Shown here piece by piece: positions 40,101-50,700 of a DNA stretch of 64,000 nucleotides. The number at the start of each line of letters is the position of its first letter. Positions within the stretch are counted from its first letter, which is position 1. Position numbers and translations under genes: made by a program. The notes beneath the pieces were generated by a model. The model was given only the letters and a program-made list of their open reading frames with translations. It was not told the DNA's origin and ran no database searches. Source of the stretch: Apostichopus japonicus (taxonomy: Eukaryota; Echinodermata; Holothuroidea; Aspidochirotida; Stichopodidae); the NCBI RefSeq assembly GCF_037975245.1, contig NC_092581.1, positions 10,549,303 to 10,613,302 of the forward strand. The letters are read 5' to 3'.

Positions 40101-43100
40101 AGAAAATGGTCACTAATATCTAGAGTATAGCAATTGTATGGAACGCGAAAAGGGCAACATTATTTTGTTGTTTAAACTAAGTTTGTTGCTGTCTAAACTA
40201 AAGTTGTTGCTGCTATTAAATCATGTTGCTGTTGTTAAACTTAAACTTACGGTTGATGTCTAAACGGCACGTTTATGTCTAAAACTTTCGTTGCTATCTA
40301 AACTTACGGTTGATGTCTAAAATCACGTTGATGTCTAAACTCATGTTGATGTCTACACTTTCGTTGCTATCTGAAGTTCCGTTGTTGTAACACGTTGTAA
40401 AAGAGCATCATTCTTTCTTTTCAAAAAAATAATCGTTAACGTCCTGATTTATAGCAACAGCCATGTAAGTATTGTTAACTAACATGATTTGTCGAACAAA
40501 ATCACGTTGTTAACGATATTTACATGATAGTTGCTACGACTCCAAGGACGTTGTTAACGACATTGTTAACGTAATATTTGAATAATTGTTTTATCACAGA
40601 AAGTAATAACTTGAGACAATCTATGAATTTTGCGGAAAGCTACCACAACATGTCTGGTACTGAAAATGACTTTTCATCTTACAGAATGTTTTTTTCTCTC
40701 CGTATTGAGAGTTGATGATGTAAAATGTGCATTCATACCACAGTAATTTCTTCGTTGCAAACTTGCGTAAATGTTCGAGGTCCCTTTGACCACGTGCTTC
40801 AAGTCATGATTCTGGTGCACATTCGTGTATATAAACGTCGTAGAAAGAAACACCCATGGATTACGAATGGTATTTTGACTTCCATTAAAAGGAAGCACAA
40901 ACTTTACAGACGTCAGTTAAAGTCTCCTACAGTTATGTACAAGTCTATGTATACAACGTATCGTAATAAGCTTAATCAAGTAATCAGACTTTCGAAAAAG
41001 CTCTATTTTGACAATAAATTTAATGAGAGCAGAAATAACACAAACCAAACATGGCGTACTATTAATGAAATGTTGCACAATAACCGTAAAGAATCATCAT
41101 ATCCTGCTGTTTTCAAAGATGGTGACCAAGAAACCAGTGATGAAAATATCATTGCGAATAACTTCAACAATTTGCTTGCTAGTAAAATAAATAACAAAGG
41201 TAAATCACATAAAACCATCTGTGATAACAATAGTCATTCAATATTCACATTCCCAGTCACTGAAGAAGAACTAATTAAAATTGCAACTTCCAACTTGAAA
41301 CGCAATAAAGCAGCAGGATATGATGATTTCAAACCTGGTATTATAAAAAATGTTATTCCTTTTATTGCTAAGCCTTTGACCCATATATGTAATTTATCAT
41401 TTAACAACTGGCGTATTCCCAGATAAACTTAAAACGGCAAAGGTAATACCAATCTATAAAAAGGGAGATTCAAATGTATATGAGAATGATCGACCGATTT
41501 CATTGCTTTCCTGTTTTTCTAAAATCATAGAACGACTTATGTTCAATCGCATATATAATTTTCTTAACCAGTGTAATATTCTCTGTAAAGAACTGTACGG
41601 CTTTCGACCCGAACATTGTACTGAACTGGCTTTGGCAGATGCACTTAACAGTTTACGTACTAGTCTTAATGATGGCAAAAATTGCATTGGTGTATTCCTC
41701 GACCTTTCGAAGGCGTTTGACACGATCGATCATACCATCCTTATCAATAAATTATTTTCATACGGCATTAGAGGAACTACTCTCAACTGGCTTGAAAGCT
41801 ATATTTCGAACAGATATCAGTGACCTTTGTATAAAAACTCTAGATGCGATCTTGCTAAAATTCGTTGCGGCGTTCCACAGGGTTCAGTCTTAGGTCCTTT
41901 GTTATTTATTCTATATATTAACGATATTTGTCATGTCTCCAAACTAGCCAAAATCATTCTCTTTGCTGATGACACCAGTATTTTCTTCGAGAGCGACGAC
42001 ATAATCACATTATCTTCCAACGTGTCAAATGAATTAAATAAATTCTGTAATTGGTTTTCAGCCAACAAATTATCATTAAATGTACAAAAAAGTAATTACA
42101 TTGTCTTTAATACTCGTAATACACTTATTTGGAATAAAGATATATGTATGGATGGGAAAATAATTAAGCAAGTTTATACTACTAAGTTTTTAGGTGTAAA
42201 TATTGATTGTAAACTTAGCTGGCGCAACCATATTTCAACTATTTACAGTATAATTGCACAGAATGTTGGCATATTATCTAAGTTGAAATATTATCTATCG
42301 GAAAACATACTCCGAACACTATACCAGACCCTGGTTGTCCCGCATCTCACTTATTGTTCCATTATTTGGTCTGGTACATACAACACCAATCTTAACAATC
42401 TTATAATACTCCAAAAGGCAGCCATTCGCCACATAACACACTCAGCCCCACGTGAGCACACCAGTCCCCTATTTAAGAAACTCAACTTACTAAAATTGCA
42501 CGATCTCATTAAAGTTAAGCTTGCATTATTTGCCTACAACACCTGGAATGGATTACTACCAGCTGCCTTTGACAATTTTTTAACCAGTAACAGAGATGTA
42601 CATAATCATAACACGAGGCATGCTAATCATGCCCACTATAATCTCTACGATACCACCATTGGAACTTTAAGCCTACAAAACCGTGCAACAAAAACATGGA
42701 ATCTTCCAATGAACGATTTAAAGGGTAAAAAGTCAGTCACATCCTTTAAGAAGTGGTTTTGTAAGGAAATAATAGCTAGTTACTGACTAAAACTAAATTA
42801 TACCTGTATGTAATTACTATATATATATATTGAACATTTAATTTGTACTTATATCTATGTATGTATTCTTACACATATATATAATTTGTTTTTTCTTTTC
42901 TTTTCTTTTCTTTCTTCAGGGAGTCTTCCACATTGTTAAGCTTTTAAGCTTACTACATACGGAGTTGGCGAGGAGGAGAGAGTGGCAGGACAGGCGAAAT
43001 GAAGGTCGGGCGGCCGCCCCTGTAAAACAGCGAAGCTAGGGCACTGGATGGCATCTGCCATATATATTGTGTAGAACATTCACAAAGTACAGGCAGTGAT

Positions 43101-44748
43101 ACGATCGCATCCATACAACTATACACTAGTAAAAGTATAGGTCATAATAATAAACGCAATCGGTGTTCGGTCGGGACGAAAGGTTTTGTCTCTAGTAATA
43201 TTACTATCACTCGTTTTACTTGATTGCCGACATTCACAACGTATCCATACATTATGGTTTAAATAAGTATGTTGTAAGTGCAGTATTTTTATACCAGCAT
43301 TTTGTCTAGTTTACTCGTTTTACTTGATTTCCGATATTCACAGCGGATCTCTACACATCGTTGAAGGAGCTCAAATAAATAGGTTTAAAAGTGCAGTATT
43401 TTTATGCCGGCATTATGTCTTTATACTCGTTTTACTTGATTTCCGACATTCACAGGGATCTCTACACATCGTTGAAGGAGCTCAAATAAATAGGTTTAAA
43501 AGTGCAGTATTTTTATGCCGGCATTTTGTCTTGATACTCGTTTTACTTGATTTCCGACATTCACAGCGTATATGCATAGCTTCTAACATTTTGAAAGTTG
43601 TTTACCGTGCAGCCTCCTATTCGTATGAGGCGTAACGCACATGTTATCTGATAGGCTGGCAGTGGGAGATACGGTTCGGTAGCTTATAAAACAAGGTTTC
43701 CACAATTTGTCGTCTGGTGACTCCAATGACCTTTGACCTCAATCAAATCTTTTACTGAATATGTCACAACTACATACTTAATATGAGATTCGTCCAACCT
43801 TCCCTTTTTGAGTTATCGTGTTAACAAGTTTTTCACAATTATATACTAACAAGCATAAATATAGTGCACTGAAGTCATCGAAACCTCAATGCATTTTGCA
43901 TTCTGGTTTACATTACGCGGTTGAGCAATTTTGAACAGCGCCGATGGCAACAACGTAAGTTTATACAACGACGTATGTTCAGACAACGGAAGTTAAGACA
44001 TCAACGTGAGTTTAAGCAACAATGTGGTAAAAAACGTAGTAAAACAGCAGCAACAACTTTAGTTTAGACAACAACAAGCATAGTTTAGACAACGAAATAA
44101 GTTTGCCCTTTTCGCGTTCCATACAATTGATGTCCCCGGCTGTCTCCCGCCACGATGCTGCGCGACAAGGTTCGATGTCAGCCTACTCCTACCTTGGAGC
44201 CTACCTTGTTGGGTAGGATATGGTATGAAGTTTTCAGAAGAAGAGAATTCCACAATCGTCCACATTCCTGTTACGCCCCGTATTTCTGTTAATCGAGTTG
44301 ATCGCAGCAGTTCGTGATTTGTCCTCTCAACAGTTTACCAAGTCACTGGTAAATATAATTAGAAAGGTCTTCAAATGATACAAAGTGATTTATCTATTAT
44401 TAAGACAATATACCGGGAGACACATGTACGTACAAGCCGAAACAAACTTCCACAGCAATTATACGTTAAGTGCAGCATAACTTATACTCCCCACAGACAA
44501 CTTTTATGTTGCTACAGAATGTCATTGTTACAATGAATATACTTACAGAACATGTATGCCAATCCACTTTGAATGGCAAACCCCCAAGCGACTAATCCGT
44601 AAGTCGTTTGTAGTGTGTCTACTACATCGTCCAGTATTACACTGTTAGACTTCATACAACCGCTCAAGAAGGCAAGCCGGACTGAGCACGATATGAGAAC
44701 TATCCATCTGTCCATAGTTTCGTCTTTCAATCTTTCAGTGAACTGCAT
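31185..44748 (-). CDS. Monocarboxylate-transporter-like MFS protein, copy B (complete, 4 exons)
   Basis: Exons in transcript order are 44748-44547, 34482-34339, 32859-32023 and 31342-31185 (stop TAA). They total 1341 bp, giving about 446 aa, normal for SLC16 proteins (roughly 420-520 aa). Donors are GTAAGT, GTGAGT and GTAAAA; all introns are phase 1. Exon 1 carries helix 1 (WIVLISCSVRLAFLSG) and helix 2 (AWGFAIQSGLAYMFC). Exon 2 carries GGALIGIGYIYLGLR. Exon 3 carries GTGFGLSSIPGY, the central polar loop and most of the second six-helix half. Exon 4 carries the last helix and a short tail. Helix 1 lacks the classic DGGWGW motif of vertebrate MCTs, so substrate and coupling may differ. The start could also be the internal Met before DRWIVLIS. 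Intron 1 is about 10 kb and filled with transposons. Confidence 0.88.
34484..35939. other. Intron 1 of copy B, proximal part
   Basis: Up to about 34830 this aligns with the sequence upstream of exon 2 in copy A. Beyond that it is unique AT-rich DNA with no recognised element or gene. Confidence 0.5.
35940..36388 (-). mobile_element. Probable LINE 3' end with ATTT-type tail
   Basis: An ATTT repeat at about 35949-35965 is followed by GGTAAACTCGGTTAGCG and an A-rich, non-coding stretch. Read on the minus strand this looks like a non-LTR 3' UTR ending in an AAAT tail. No coding part remains, because the TIR element at 36389 follows immediately. Confidence 0.35.
36389..37657. mobile_element. 1.27-kb TIR element with about 190-bp inverted arms
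   Basis: The outer ends CAGGTGGCTTAGC and GCTAAGCCACCTG are inverted. The arms (about 36389-36580 and 37470-37657) stay alignable throughout, sharing GACAAAAGTACCAAATTTGG, TTTATCCGTGGAACC and AAGATGGCGGCCAAAATCC. The interior holds an unrelated LINE fragment and a third copy of the AAGATGGCGGCC phrase near 37350-37375. No clean target duplication was found. Non-autonomous DNA transposon with CAGG-type ends. Confidence 0.75.
36607..36920 (-). pseudogene. L1/Tx1-type reverse transcriptase fragment
   Basis: Read on the minus strand, the segment encodes VEEGKVPGPDGLPAEFY then RTFWEVLGGDL. This is the N-terminal RT signature of L1/Tx1 elements (K-x-PGPDG-x-x-AEFY-x-x-FW). The neighbouring downstream-of-5' region near 36830-36915 gives further diverged coding, interrupted by a long G-run at 36817-36830. 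It is far too short to be active. It lies inside the TIR element at 36389-37657. Confidence 0.7.
37658..38344. other. Intronic spacer, no element assigned
   Basis: AT-rich. A GGGGACA-containing stretch near 38222-38285 has partial internal symmetry (ATGGGGACATTTGATATTGT, later TGGACATTTCCCCCTGTCCC) and might be a MITE remnant. Nothing coding is recognised. Confidence 0.35.
38345..40130 (-). pseudogene. Decayed Jockey-superfamily-type LINE (minus strand)
   Basis: Reading from about 40130 leftward: an endonuclease C-terminal SDHF motif near 40110, then a basic linker (KRRKKRHPRITNGILKSIKR), an RT N-terminal SNLKSNKAAGYDGF (39239-39466) and an RT core with GFRPGHSTELALADAF, DLSKAFDTINH and CGVPQGSVLGPLLF (38649-39146). 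The region of the catalytic DD box is frameshifted near 38720. The last open part (38350-38598) contains TKFLGINIDSKLSWNNHI. Both ends are missing and there are several frameshifts, so it is dead. It belongs to the same family as the plus-strand copy at 40835-42786 and sits in intron 1 of copy B. Confidence 0.8.
40835..42786 (+). pseudogene. Nearly intact Jockey-superfamily-type LINE ORF2 (RT half)
   Basis: The 5' end is truncated inside the linker before RT (RRRKKHPWITNGILTSIKRK). The RT domain follows with SNLKRNKAAGYDDF, GFRPEHCTELALADAL, DLSKAFDTIDHTI, CGVPQGSVLGPLLF and the catalytic ILFADDTSIFF. Then come the thumb and C-terminal region with TKFLGVNIDCKLSW, LVVPHLTYCSIIWSG and a typical closing segment ending WFCKEIIASY. 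Only two lesions separate the three open stretches (40725-41426, 41503-41823, 41827-42786): a one-base frameshift near 41400 and a TGA at 41821-41823. Neither the endonuclease nor ORF1 is present. It is read head-to-head with its sister copy at 38345-40130. Confidence 0.85.
43209..43640. repeat. Tandem repeat, about 110-bp unit, four copies
   Basis: The landmark ACTCGTTTTACTTGATT occurs at 43209, 43313, 43425 and 43536, giving periods of 104, 112 and 111 bp. The middle copies are nearly identical. The array lies inside the foldback element. The open frame across it reflects the repeat rather than a gene. Confidence 0.9.
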
Positions 44749-46018
44749 GTACTAACTGATAAAAGTAAGCAAACAGCAAGATGATCTTTTAACGATATAG
44801 CATCTCTTTTCTTTTCAATAATGAATTCATAGATAAATAAAAGTACTCTTCTGTAACTGTAACTTTGTGGGATGGTCTAACACAAGAAAAAGGTATCGTA
44901 TGAAAACTTTTCGTTTTCGTTTTCAAAACGGAATACAAACTGTGCCATCTTCCATTCGTCGCTGGCTGTTTTATTTTGGACGATAACATTCGATTATCCG
45001 TTGGCGTTGAGTTTAACAATGGTAATAAGTTGGAATATCTTAGGGGCTAATGATAATATAAATAATATTGATATACTAAATTAAAAAAAGGTTGGGAATG
45101 TGAAGTGTCGTTCTCAAAATAATTTGAGGACGATAAAACAACGTCTGTTTTGGATTTTACTTAAATACGAAACACCCTACGTAATAGTGGAATATTTCTT
45201 ACGGAAACGAATGGGACACGATCCCGCATTTTTGTGGGAAGTTCATCGCAATGGTTAATGCTAACACAGAAATATTTCGTGCCTCTCACAAGCGAAAGGC
45301 AGATACGATTTTCGATAACTGCAAAATTAACTTTCACAGTGGTAAACACATTGCCTAGATACCAATTAGTCTCCGTCAGAACTATCAAAGTATTACTCCA
45401 TATATGATGCATATAGTACACATCCCATGCGTACCGTAGAGCCAAAACCTGGATGTGTTCACACTCACCACCTTGAGTCGCCACTGCATCCAGTCTAGTT
45501 CCAAGTTTTTATTTTATTTAAAAGAGATACTGTAGCGTATTGATGAGCTCACTAACCGTATTTGATCAACTTCTGTCAACAGGGTACACTTTGATGAACA
45601 GCCCATTCACATACTCCTCTAACCTTATTATTGTAACTGCTGGGCCTGGTGTTGACCTAATTTATCACCATGTAGTTACTTCGTCACACTTTATACGTCA
45701 TGTAGCTTCTACTTGGAAATGAATTTGTAATTTACAGTTTCTCACACGGGTTGCTAACGTACAGTCTGTATTGTACGGAAGCGTGGAAGAGACATGTACA
45801 TTGACGACTTACCGACATTGCATAGATACTCTGTGCAAAACGTCAACAATCTTAAAATAACTGTTTTGCACACTTGCTATCATCTTGACAAAATGTCGAA
45901 AAACATTATACAATTGGATGATTCTTACTTCACGGTTATTTAACACATACTATCTAGAATTAACTATCCTGAGCCTGTTTGAGTTACATATATGACGAAA
46001 AGGATCTATTTCACTTAC
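44749..46018. other. Upstream region of copy B, no gene recognised
   Basis: This should contain the promoter and any 5' UTR of copy B. No obvious TATA box or other element can be assigned with confidence. The minus-strand ORFs (44789-45019, 45161-45484) match no family I know. Confidence 0.4.
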
Positions 46019-46175
46019 CAATAATTTCGGCATTCAAATATTTCTCCTGTACGTACAAATCACGACGCCTCCTCTTTGCCGTTTTTCCACTTATGTCCAA
46101 CATTTCAGCAATTTGTTGATTTGTAAAACCCATCTCCAAGTTTTCGCGTATCTTCTCGTTCAAGTTGAACGACAT
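46019..46175 (-). CDS. Candidate exon encoding a helix-turn-helix domain
   Basis: From ATG (46175) the minus strand encodes MSFNLNEKIRENLEMGF, TNQQIAEMLDISGKTAKRRR and a short tail, ending at a consensus GTAAGT donor (46018-46013), phase 1. The pattern GF-T-x-x-x-IA-x-ML-x-IS-x-x-T-x-x-RR is that of a compact helix-turn-helix as found at the N-terminus of integrase-like transposon genes and some regulators. That assignment is from family resemblance only. No following exon was recognised on the minus strand, so this is either the first exon of a gene with unrecognised downstream exons or a fragment of a mobile element. It lies about 1.3 kb upstream of copy B exon 1 on the same strand. Confidence 0.5.
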
Positions 46176-46439
46176 TCTTTGTAGTTATAATATGGATTCC
46201 TTTTCACCGCGGAAACTGTTTGCATTTTCCTATTAGTTAATATCGAGCAGAACTTTTCTTACTGTAGTTAACGTTGATACTCTCATTCTGTACAGGTATG
46301 CATATGTATGTGTGTATGTGTGAAAACTGCAGAGAGTGACCTTCGTTGACCCCATGTGCATATTGTTGTAGAAACATGGCCTGGTTACGAAGCAGTATCG
46401 ACCCAAGTTTGAAGGTAATGTCGAGTAGTAGCACATTCC

Positions 46440-47462
46440 GTTTAGGGTATAGGAGCGCCAATAATCAACGGCGGCATCGCCTCCTGTATGAGTAGTAGCA
46501 TCGCCGCCTGTAGTTGTAATAGCATCGCCTATTTAGAGTAGTAGCGCCACCTTTTTACAGCATCGTCACTTCGGGGTAGTAGCACCTGTTTAGAATAGTA
46601 GCATCTCTTTTTTTAGGGTACTAGCACCTCCTGTTTTGTAAGTACCACCTCCTTTTTAGGGTAGTAACACCTCCTGTTTAGGGTAGTAGCACCTCCAGTT
46701 AAGGGTAGTAGTACCTTCTGTTTAGAGTAGTAGCACCTCCTGTTTAGAGTAGAAGCACGTCCTGTTTGGAGAAGAAAGCACCTCCTGTTTAGGGTAGTAA
46801 CACCTCCTGTTTAGAGTAGAAGCACCTCTTGTTTAGAGTAGTAGCACATCCTGTCTAGTGTAGTAGCACGTCCTGCTAAGAGTAGTAACACCTTCTGTTG
46901 AGAGTAGTAGCACCTCCTGTTTACAGTAGCTACACATCCTGTTTTGATAGTAGCACCTCCTGTTTAGGGTAGTAACACCTCCTGTTTACAGTAGCTACAC
47001 ATCCTGTTTTGTTAGTAGAACCTCCTGTTTGGGTAGTAACACTTCCTGCTTAGTGTAGTAATACCTCCTGCTTAGGGTAGTAGTACCTTCTGTTTAAAGT
47101 AATAGCATTTCCTGTTTTGTTAGTAGCACCTCCTCTTTGGAGTAGTAGCACCTCCTGTTTAGGGTAGTAGCACATCCTGTATAGAGTAGTAGCACGTCCT
47201 GTTTAGAGTAGTAGCAAGGCTCCTGCTTCCAGTAGCTATACACCTCCTGTTTAAGGTAGTAGCACATCCTGTTTAGAGTAGTAGCACCTCCTGTTTAGAG
47301 TAGTAGCACCTCCTGTTTTGTTAGTAGCACCTCCTGTTTAGAGTAGTAGCAAATCCTGTTTAGGGTAGTACTTCATCCTGTCTAGAGTAGTAGCACGTCC
47401 TGTTTAGGGTAGTAGCACTTCCTGTTTAGTTAAGTAGCACCTCCTGTTTAGGGTAGCACCGC
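46440..47462. repeat. 22-bp minisatellite, about 45 copies
   Basis: Tandem units close to GTAGTAGCACCTCCTGTTTAGA run for about 1 kb with substitutions and small indels. It lies between the HTH exon and the foldback element at 47789. Its length matches the unit of the array at 1-425, but its sequence is unrelated. Confidence 0.92.
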
Positions 47463-47788
47463 CACCTCAGGTCATTTCGGCGTTCCATACCGCAAAAGGG
47501 TTATTGACGTTGTACCATTATACTTCAACCATGGCGCTGCTGGTGTGAGAGTGTAATGAAGCCTATATCACAAACCTAATCTCTGAACGTGATAGACACG
47601 TATGCGATTGTAAACAATTGATGCACAGCGTGAGGCAATTTTATTGTATTGAATACGACTGAGTATAAGCTATGTTAAGCAGCTACAAGGTGACTATAAG
47701 GTCAATTACATACCGACTATTGTCTTTAAAATTTCTATCGTATGCTAAAGCTTTTCAGTCTGTAGTGACGCACGTACACTGTATTAGC
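47463..47788. other. Spacer without recognised features
   Basis: Unique sequence between the minisatellite and the foldback element. No gene is recognised. Confidence 0.4.
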
Positions 47789-50700
47789 CCGGTAGCCCAG
47801 TGCACTTTGATCAAACGAACGAGGTACCAATATCTGAGTATTGGAACATTTGGGGAAAAACCCAGTATATCCAAAAGTGGATGTCTGCCGGGGTCCCTCT
47901 GCTACATGTGGCCCCTGTGGCCGGTTAAAGGGGGCCCAAAAATGCATTTGATCAAACGAACGAGGTACCACTTGAAACCAATGTAAACTTAATGCATGAA
48001 TGCCACATAGTACCGAATGGCCCATGCCAGACAAATTTTCTGCTGCAAAGGGCCCGCCAGACGCCCCAAAAGGGCCCCTAAAAATGCATTTGATCAAACG
48101 AACGAGGTACCACTTGAAACCAATGTCAACTTAATGCATGAATACCACAAAGTGCTGAATGGCCCATGCCAGACAAAGTTTCTGCTGCCAAGGGCCCGCA
48201 GACGCCCCCATATATGGCCCAATTGCTCATTATCGTAGCATTGACCCAGATTAAATATGCAAGGTACCACTGAAAACCGGTTTGGAACGCTCGGGTTAAT
48301 CTTACAGACTATGGCAATCATCATGCCAGACAATTTTCTGCTACAAAGGGCCCACCAGACGCCCCAAAAGGGCCCCTAAAAATGCATTTGATCAAACGAA
48401 CGAGGCACCACTTGAAACCAATGTCAACTTAATGCATGAATGCCACAAAGTACTGAATGGCCCATGCCAGATAAATTTTCGGCTGCTAAGGGCCAGCCAG
48501 ACGCCCCCAAATATGGCCCAAATGCCCATTATCGTAGCATTGACCCAGATTAAATATGCAAGGTACCACTCAAAACCGGTTTGGAATGTTGGGGATGATC
48601 TTTCAGACTATTGAAATCATCATGCCAGACAAATTTTCTGCTACAAAGGAGCCAACAGACACACTAAAAAAATGGGCTATGATCAATCATAGTTGGTACC
48701 ACACAAAACCAATATCAAATGAAAAGTTGCTTTCCACAGAGTGAAGAACTGCCAATGCAAGACAAATTTCTTCTGCATAGGTCCCATCAGATAGAAAGAA
48801 TAGGTGGCCCAATGTGGCCCTATATGGGCCTAATGAATTGTATATTGATGCAGACTATATAAGTGCCTTGTAACATGACATTTGTAACATTCCACAGAGT
48901 AAAGAAATGCCAATGCAATACAAATTTTCTCCTGCAAAGGGCCCACCACATGTAAAAAAATTGACGCAGTTTAAATACCACAAGAAACCAATCTATAACA
49001 ATTAAGAACATCCTGAATTATTCAAATTCCTTCCCGCTGCATAGGCCAAAGGAATAATGAGATTAGTATACTAGTAGGTTTATCAATAACTGAACATTTT
49101 ATTAAGCAAAACTAAAATGACGCGAACTCAGTCTTTGAGGGAGATCCTGATAGTTATAATGCATTCTCAAATCCATTCCTTTTCCTTTTATCCATTCTTT
49201 TTCCTTTTATCCAGTCAGTACTTTGTATCGTGAGCAGTGTTTAACTTGGCAGTTACTTTGTTTCGTTGGAAAAACTGGAGCAGATTAAAATCAGTTTATG
49301 TTTGCAAATAAGAAACCCAAAATCATTTTGCATCTTAACACACTGTGTTTACGTTAGCATTGTAAATCTACAAAGTTGAGAAAGAACGCTTAAGTGTCAT
49401 CTTAAGACATACATGTAGTCGGACAAAAGAGATTGTTTTGTTTTTTAAGCTCAGACAAAGAAACAAAAATCAAACAATGGTGAAAATGCTTTTTAACGTG
49501 TACTTAACGATAAACGTTTTGGTTGAAACTGTCCAATATGGTTTTTTAAAGATACATAATTGAAGCATAGAAATGTATATGTACCTTTATGCTAAGTGCA
49601 CTCTTTAAAGGACTTAAAATGCTAAGATTGAACAAACAGACACTGATATCACCACGTATGACTCCATTCCTTGATACAAATATAAAATGAGTAATTGGCC
49701 TATATTACTCCATCTTGGTCTTTTAGAACTTTCATCATAACACTAATTCAATTCGAATAACTTGTAACAAGTCCAACAAATAGATGTGGCATCCATTTTT
49801 CAGAAATATGAATGCTAGATGAGGGTTTTTGTTTTCATCTATGAAGGAATCTTTTACCTTTCAAGAAAGTCATCTTGCTAGTTTAAATGTACTAAAATCT
49901 TAATTGGTTAAGATAGTAACAAAAGATCACTATTTGATTACTCTGAACATGACACATGTTAGGTATTGCTTCGAAGTATAAGAACTGTGAATTCATGTCT
50001 CTTGACAGTGATTAAACACTGGAGTTTGTGCATTGTAATAAGACACTGCATTTGCCATTCAGACAGATCTCAAAAGAATAATTAGCAAGTTTATGAAAAT
50101 TAAGTATTCCCATGAACTTGATGCTAAAATGAAAATGGAAGCTCAAATCTACGTTTCATTGTCGGAGTCATCACTCCAAGATGGTTCAGTACTTGAATCA
50201 TCGGCATCAAACTCGGAAGCCACGTCTGGTCGGCTACTTTGAAGATCTTCGCTCAGTTCCCCCTCTTGGAATAGATGATCTGGGAGAGCCGGTCCCTCAA
50301 ACCAGTCAGGGCTGTAGCACCCATTCTTGCTCTTCCATTCGTAGTTCTGTGGATCCAAGCCATGTCCTGGACTTGGTGTGTCAGCATGTGCCCATACGAT
50401 GCTAACGTAGTGGGCTCGTTGCAAATTGTTGCGTACAGTTTTTGCACACGGTGGAAGGAGAGTCCGTCTTCTTTACTTTAGCCACCAAGTTTTCCTGTAA
50501 ATAGATAGATGGGTAAGCAATGACTAAATACGCAGGGATGGGATGTTTTTCATTGAATTATTCAGTGGGGATATCTATGGCTTGTAATTCATTTCCAGCA
50601 TGCAATGATTTTTTAAAGGACATTGCAGTCTTGATGTCGGAGAGCACCCCAATGACACTGTTGTAACTGTCGTATAAAAGAAACTTTTACATCTAACAAA

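Larger units (their letters stand above)
40137..44123. mobile_element. 4-kb foldback element, CAATTG target duplication, LINE inside
   Basis: The ends are inverted: TATGGAACGCGAAAAGGG at 40137 and its complement ending at 44123. The arms (about 40137-40400 and 43930-44123) are built of short irregular repeats such as GTTGATGTCTAAAC and GTTGTTGTCTAAAC and their complements. CAATTG flanks both sides (40131-40136 and 44124-44129). The orphan exon segment at 25488-25756 shows the same locus with one CAATTG and no insert. The interior contains a LINE (40835-42786) and a tandem repeat (43209-43640). I see no transposase of its own. Confidence 0.75.

Noticed and set aside
43324-43635. 103-codon ORF
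   Set aside because: It follows the period of the 110-bp tandem repeat (a multiple of three in part), with duplicated peptide blocks and no homology.
47672-48744. Several overlapping ORFs on both strands, with copies at 51993-52587
   Set aside because: They are mirrored repeat translations of the foldback arms (the same peptides recur in both arms), not genes.
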